A stretch of 8,255 bases of DNA, taken from contig QHMQ01000062.1 of the NCBI GenBank assembly GCA_003217835.1, positions 1 through 8,255 on the forward strand. The letters run 5' to 3'. Both the position numbers and the translations under genes were made by a program. Below the pieces are notes generated by a model, which saw only the letters and a program-made list of their open reading frames with translations, was not told the DNA's origin and made no database searches. This DNA is from Verrucomicrobiota bacterium. GTDB taxonomy: Bacteria; Verrucomicrobiota; Verrucomicrobiia; Chthoniobacterales; UBA10450. Shown here in pieces: positions 5,621-8,255 of the stretch (its first letter is position 1; every line of letters begins with the position of its first letter).

Positions 5621-7573
5621 TTATTTCTTCTTGTCTTCGTCGACGACTTCGAACTCCGCGTCGACGACGTCTCCTTCGCCGGGTTTGCCTGCGCCTTCTT
5701 CGGCGCCCGGACGCGCGCCCGCTTCAGGTCCAGGTTGCGGACCGGCTTGCGCGCCTGCCGCTGACGCTTGCTTGTAAAGCTCGGCGCTGACTTCCTGGAA
5801 CTTGTTCTGGAGATCGTCATACGTGCGCTTCATCGCGTCAGTGTCATTGCGATTGATCGCGTCGCGCACCGCGGCGATTGCATCTTCGACTTGCTTCTTC
5901 TTATCTCCGGAAATCTTGTCGCCGAGTTCCTTCAATTGCTTCTCGCATTGATACGCGAGCATGTCGGCGTTGTTCTTGATCTCGATCGCTTCCTTCGCCT
6001 TCTTGTCCTCGTCGGCATGCGTTTCGGCTTCGCGCTGCATCTTCTCGATTTCCTCTTTCGAAAGTCCGGAGCTGCCGGTGATGGAAATCTTCTGTTCCTT
6101 GCCGGTGCCGAGGTCTTTCGCCGAGACGTGCAGGATGCCGTTCGCGTCGATGTCGAAGGTCACTTCGATCTGCGGGACGCCGCGCGGCGCCGGCGGAATT
6201 CCATCGAGATGGAATGTGCCGAGATTTTTGTTGTCGCGCGACAGCGGCCGCTCGCCTTGCAACACTTTGATTTCCACGCCCGGCTGATTGTCGCTGTAGG
6301 TTGAAAAGATCTGCGATTTCCGAGTCGGGATCGTGGTGTTGCGCGGAATCATTGGCGTGGCCACGCCGCCCGCGGTTTCAATCGCAAGCGTCAGCGGAGT
6401 CACGTCTAGCAAGAGCACGTCTTTGACGTCGCCCTTGAGCACGCCGCCTTGAATTGCTGCACCCACGGCGACGACCTCGTCTGGGTTCACGCCCTTGTGC
6501 GGCTCCTTGCCGATGAGTTTACGCGCTGTCTCGATCACCTTCGGCATGCGCGTCATTCCCCCCACGAGCACCAACTCGTTTATTTCCTTCTCGGACAACT
6601 TGGCGTCGGCCAAGCAGTCCTTCACCGGCTTGATCGTCCGCTCAAAAAGCGGATCGGTCAGCTGCTCAAGTTTCGAACGCGTCAATTTCTTCTGAATGTG
6701 CTTCGGTCCGCTCGCATCCGCCGTGATAAATGGCAGGTTGATTTCGTATTCCTGTGAACTTGAGAGCGCAATCTTCGCTTTCTCGGCTTCCTCCTTGATG
6801 CGCTGGATCGCGTCCGGGTGCTTTGTCAGATCGATGCCAGTGTCCTTTTTAAATTCGTGGACGACCCAATCCATGATCTTCGCATCCCAATCGTCACCCC
6901 CAAGGTGCGTGTCGCCGTTGGTTGCTTTGACTTCGAAGACACCATCACCGATTTCGAGAACCGAAATATCAAACGTGCCACCGCCCAAATCGTAAACCGC
7001 GATCTTCTCATCTTTCTTTTTGTCGAGGCCGTAAGCGAGCGACGCGGCCGTCGGCTCATTGATGATGCGCAACACTTCGAGGCCCGCGATCTTGCCCGCG
7101 TCTTTGGTTGCGTTGCGCTGTGAATCGTTAAAATAGGCCGGCACGGTAATGACAGCCTGCGTGATCTTCTCGCCGAGCTTCGCTTCAGCGTCGGCTTTCA
7201 TTTTCGATAAAATCATCGCCGAAATTTCCGGCGGCGAGAACGTCTTCTTCTGCCCGTTCACTTCCACTTGCACGTGGGCGTCACCGTTCGCCGCCTTCAC
7301 GACCTTGTACGGAACGCGATGCTCTTCTTCATGAACCTCGTCGAACTTGCGGCCCATGAACCGCTTGATCGAGAAAACGGTATTCTGCGGATTGGTTACA
7401 GCCTGACGTTTCGCAGCCTGGCCAACCAATCGTTCACCGTTCTTCGTAAACGCGACGATTGAAGGCGTTGTGCGTGCCCCTTCCGAGTTTTCTAAAACTA
7501 CAGGGTCGCCACCCTCCATCACGGCCATACAAGAGTTGGTGGTGCCCAAATCGATACCTAAAACTTTAGCCAT
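5621..7573 (-). CDS. dnaK: Molecular chaperone DnaK (Hsp70)
   Basis: This is a complete 650-residue Hsp70. The nucleotide-binding domain (about 1-384) shows GIDLGTTNSC (6-15), the catalytic K70 in SIKRFMGR, VPAYFNDSQR (144-153), INEPTAASLAYGLD (171-184), VYDLGGGTFDIS (193-204, with T200 matching E. coli T199) and LVLVGGMTRMP (334-344). The interdomain linker VLLLDVTP is at 386-393. The beta substrate-binding domain runs to about 505, with the SRDNKNLGTFHLDGIPPAPRG segment starting near 445. A helical lid spans about 506-605. The tail is disordered and Ala/Gly/Pro-rich, ending DVVDAEFEVVDEDKKK. It binds exposed hydrophobic segments of client proteins in an ATP cycle driven by DnaJ and GrpE, neither of which is encoded in this window. 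The start ATG 7573 has a perfect AGGAGG at 7590-7585, 11 bases upstream. It is the first gene of the chaperone cluster. Confidence 0.98.
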   Translation of the reverse strand: MAKVLGIDLGTTNSCMAVMEGGDPVVLENSEGARTTPSIVAFTKNGERLVGQAAKRQAVTNPQNTVFSIKRFMGRKFDEVHEEEHRVPYKVVKAANGDAHVQVEVNGQKKTFSPPEISAMILSKMKADAEAKLGEKITQAVITVPAYFNDSQRNATKDAGKIAGLEVLRIINEPTAASLAYGLDKKKDEKIAVYDLGGGTFDISVLEIGDGVFEVKATNGDTHLGGDDWDAKIMDWVVHEFKKDTGIDLTKHPDAIQRIKEEAEKAKIALSSSQEYEINLPFITADASGPKHIQKKLTRSKLEQLTDPLFERTIKPVKDCLADAKLSEKEINELVLVGGMTRMPKVIETARKLIGKEPHKGVNPDEVVAVGAAIQGGVLKGDVKDVLLLDVTPLTLAIETAGGVATPMIPRNTTIPTRKSQIFSTYSDNQPGVEIKVLQGERPLSRDNKNLGTFHLDGIPPAPRGVPQIEVTFDIDANGILHVSAKDLGTGKEQKISITGSSGLSKEEIEKMQREAETHADEDKKAKEAIEIKNNADMLAYQCEKQLKELGDKISGDKKKQVEDAIAAVRDAINRNDTDAMKRTYDDLQNKFQEVSAELYKQASAAGAQAGPQPGPEAGARPGAEEGAGKPGEGDVVDAEFEVVDEDKKK

Positions 7574-7584
7574 TTGAGAATAAT

Positions 7585-7590
7585 CCTCCT
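7585..7590 (-). promoter_or_regulatory. dnaK ribosome binding site
   Basis: AGGAGG on the minus strand, 11 bases before ATG 7573, is a consensus Shine-Dalgarno sequence. It supports the dnaK start and contrasts with the groEL leader, which has none. Confidence 0.8.
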
Positions 7591-7632
7591 ATGCGTTACC
7601 TAGCAGGAGCCAAGCCAACCGACCCCTGCATC

Positions 7633-7660
7633 TTTAAATAACTGTCATCGAAGCTCTAAC
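7633..7660 (-). promoter_or_regulatory. Weak sigma-70-like promoter candidate for dnaK
   Basis: On the minus strand TTTAAA (7638-7633) matches four of six bases of TATAAT. GTTAGA (7660-7655) matches three of six of TTGACA, with a 16-base spacer. Initiation here would give a leader of roughly 55 bases before dnaK. The match is poor, so this is only the best AT-rich candidate in the region. Confidence 0.25.
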
Positions 7661-7662
7661 AC

Positions 7663-7692
7663 ATTCATCCGGCGACTTAATGCCGAATGAGT
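7663..7692. promoter_or_regulatory. Inverted repeat upstream of dnaK, possible operator
   Basis: TCATCCGGC (7665-7673) and GCCGAATGA (7682-7690) are inverted arms of nine positions with one mismatch (a G-T pair), separated by eight bases. Pairing continues outward at 7664/7691 as a wobble and at 7663/7692 as A-T. The 9-8-9 layout resembles the CIRCE operator bound by HrcA (9-9-9), but the sequence is different. It lies just upstream of the candidate dnaK promoter, at the right place for a regulator site. Confidence 0.4.
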
Positions 7693-7904
7693 TGTGACAC
7701 TTCGTCGCGATTCCAGCCCTGCGAAGTCTAGGTTTGAGCCAATGCGGCGCTCTCCTCTTCGCTAGCTCAACATTTCATTCTACGTCCAGGAATGTCGGGC
7801 TGCAAATCAAATTCACGCTTCGTCGGGCCCAAAGAATCTCGTCGTACCCATTAAGGCAACGCTTTTTTGTTTTCGCAATACCGCCGGAGGCGATAATTTC
7901 GTTC

Positions 7905-8255
7905 GTGCGCCAGTATCACGATCTGCTCCGGCTCGTGCTTGAGAAAGGCCAGCCGCGCGCCGATCGCACTGGCACAGGCACACGATCGATCTTCGGCGCG
8001 CAAGCCCGTTTCGATTTGCGTCCCGCCGGGCCGGGATTCCCGCTGCTCACCACAAAGAAGCTTCATCTCAGATCAATCATTTATGAGCTGCTCTGGTTCT
8101 TGCGCGGAGAAAGGAACGTTAGGTACTTACAAGAAAACAAAGTGACTATTTGGGATGAATGGGCCGACAAAACGACCGGCGACTTAGGACCAGTATACGG
8201 AAAACAGTGGCGAAACTGGGTAAAAAGCAGCAAACCTCGTCAGGGTGATGATTCT
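7905..8255 (+). CDS. thyA: Thymidylate synthase ThyA, N-terminal 117 residues (runs off the window)
   Basis: ThyA methylates dUMP to dTMP using methylenetetrahydrofolate, in the cytoplasm. The visible part aligns with E. coli ThyA from residue 1: VRQYHDLLRLVLEKG, then DRTGTGT with the phosphate-binding R21, GFPLLTTKKLHLRSIIYELL (44-63), the tryptophan pair in TIWDEWAD (W83, W86) and GDLGPVYGKQWRNW (92-105). There are small insertions: about three residues before GFPLL (RPAGPG), and KSSKPRQGDDS after the last motif, where the window ends. The catalytic cysteine lies beyond the edge. The start is taken as GTG 7905, since it matches the family N-terminus and no other ATG, GTG or TTG lies upstream in frame. 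GGAGG at 7886-7890 is 14 bases away, longer than ideal. It is divergent from dnaK. Confidence 0.93.
   Translation, partial: MRQYHDLLRLVLEKGQPRADRTGTGTRSIFGAQARFDLRPAGPGFPLLTTKKLHLRSIIYELLWFLRGERNVRYLQENKVTIWDEWADKTTGDLGPVYGKQWRNWVKSSKPRQGDDS

Larger units (their letters stand above)
7574..7904. other. Divergent dnaK-thyA intergenic region
   Basis: These 331 bases hold no gene. They must contain the dnaK promoter (minus) and probably the thyA promoter (plus). On the dnaK side I see the ribosome binding site, a weak AT-rich -10 candidate at 7633-7638 and an inverted repeat at 7663-7692. No canonical CIRCE (TTAGCACTC-N9-GAGTGCTAA) is present on either strand, nor a clear sigma-32 -10 box (CCCCATNT). 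On the thyA side there is a GTCGGGC direct repeat (7794-7800 and 7822-7828) and a T-rich run at 7863-7873, neither with an evident role. Confidence 0.6.

Noticed and set aside
5768..6304. 178-codon open frame on the plus strand
   Set aside because: It is antisense to dnaK, with a low-complexity Leu/Arg/Val-rich product typical of a shadow frame.
7574..7904. Canonical CIRCE operator or sigma-32 promoter for dnaK
   Set aside because: I looked for TTAGCACTC/GAGTGCTAA arms and CCCCATNT on both strands and found neither; only the unrelated inverted repeat is present.
7851..8145. 71-codon minus-strand and 68-codon plus-strand open frames at the right edge
   Set aside because: Both overlap thyA in wrong frames. 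The thyA frame has many family motifs in an unbroken stretch to the window end.
1..8255. CRISPR array, tRNA, rRNA, insertion sequence or phage genes
   Set aside because: I saw no regularly spaced repeats, no cloverleaf-like sequence, no transposase or integrase motifs and no terminal inverted repeats with target duplications.

Overview
The window looks like chromosomal DNA from a Gram-negative bacterium of moderately high GC. The best guess is Verrucomicrobiota, possibly a soil lineage of the Chthoniobacterales / Candidatus Udaeobacter type. That rests on three things: a DUF5069-family gene (a family I associate with this phylum), the style of the DnaK and GroEL C-termini, and single-copy housekeeping genes mixed with phylum-specific hypotheticals. 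The placement is inference and would need protein searches. There is no sign of a plasmid, phage, insertion sequence, CRISPR array, tRNA or rRNA.

Layout. Positions 1-165 hold no gene I can support. From 1955 down to 166 the minus strand carries a compact three-gene run: two unrecognised, mainly helical proteins whose genes overlap by 4 bases (213 aa, then 232 aa), then a DUF5069 gene. The DUF5069 gene is split between two frames by what looks like a 16-base deletion near its start. Divergent from this run, 2023-2748 on the plus strand encodes a six-helix membrane protein resembling DUF998. A short convergent gap follows, then a minus-strand SnoaL-like / NTF2-fold protein (2950-3375).

The centre of the window is a chaperone cluster on the minus strand, transcribed dnaK (7573-5621), groES (5538-5242), groEL (5202-3562). 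It ends in a convincing intrinsic terminator at about 3501-3537. DnaK and GroEL/GroES are complete and carry all the expected catalytic residues, so both major ATP-driven folding machines appear to be produced from one transcription unit. No dnaJ, grpE or hrcA lies beside them in the window. dnaK and groES have strong Shine-Dalgarno sequences. groEL has none, and its 39-base spacer carries four evenly spaced CAAC elements. A strong hairpin lies between dnaK and groES. An inverted repeat with CIRCE-like geometry but a non-CIRCE sequence lies about 90-120 bases upstream of dnaK.

Divergent from dnaK, across a 331-base gap, is the start of thyA (thymidylate synthase), which begins at a GTG at 7905 and runs off the window edge.

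The most useful second-look items are the frame-disrupted DUF5069 gene, the uncharacterised coupled gene pair, and the regulatory architecture of the dnaK-groES-groEL cluster. I found no clear previously undescribed defence or mobile system.
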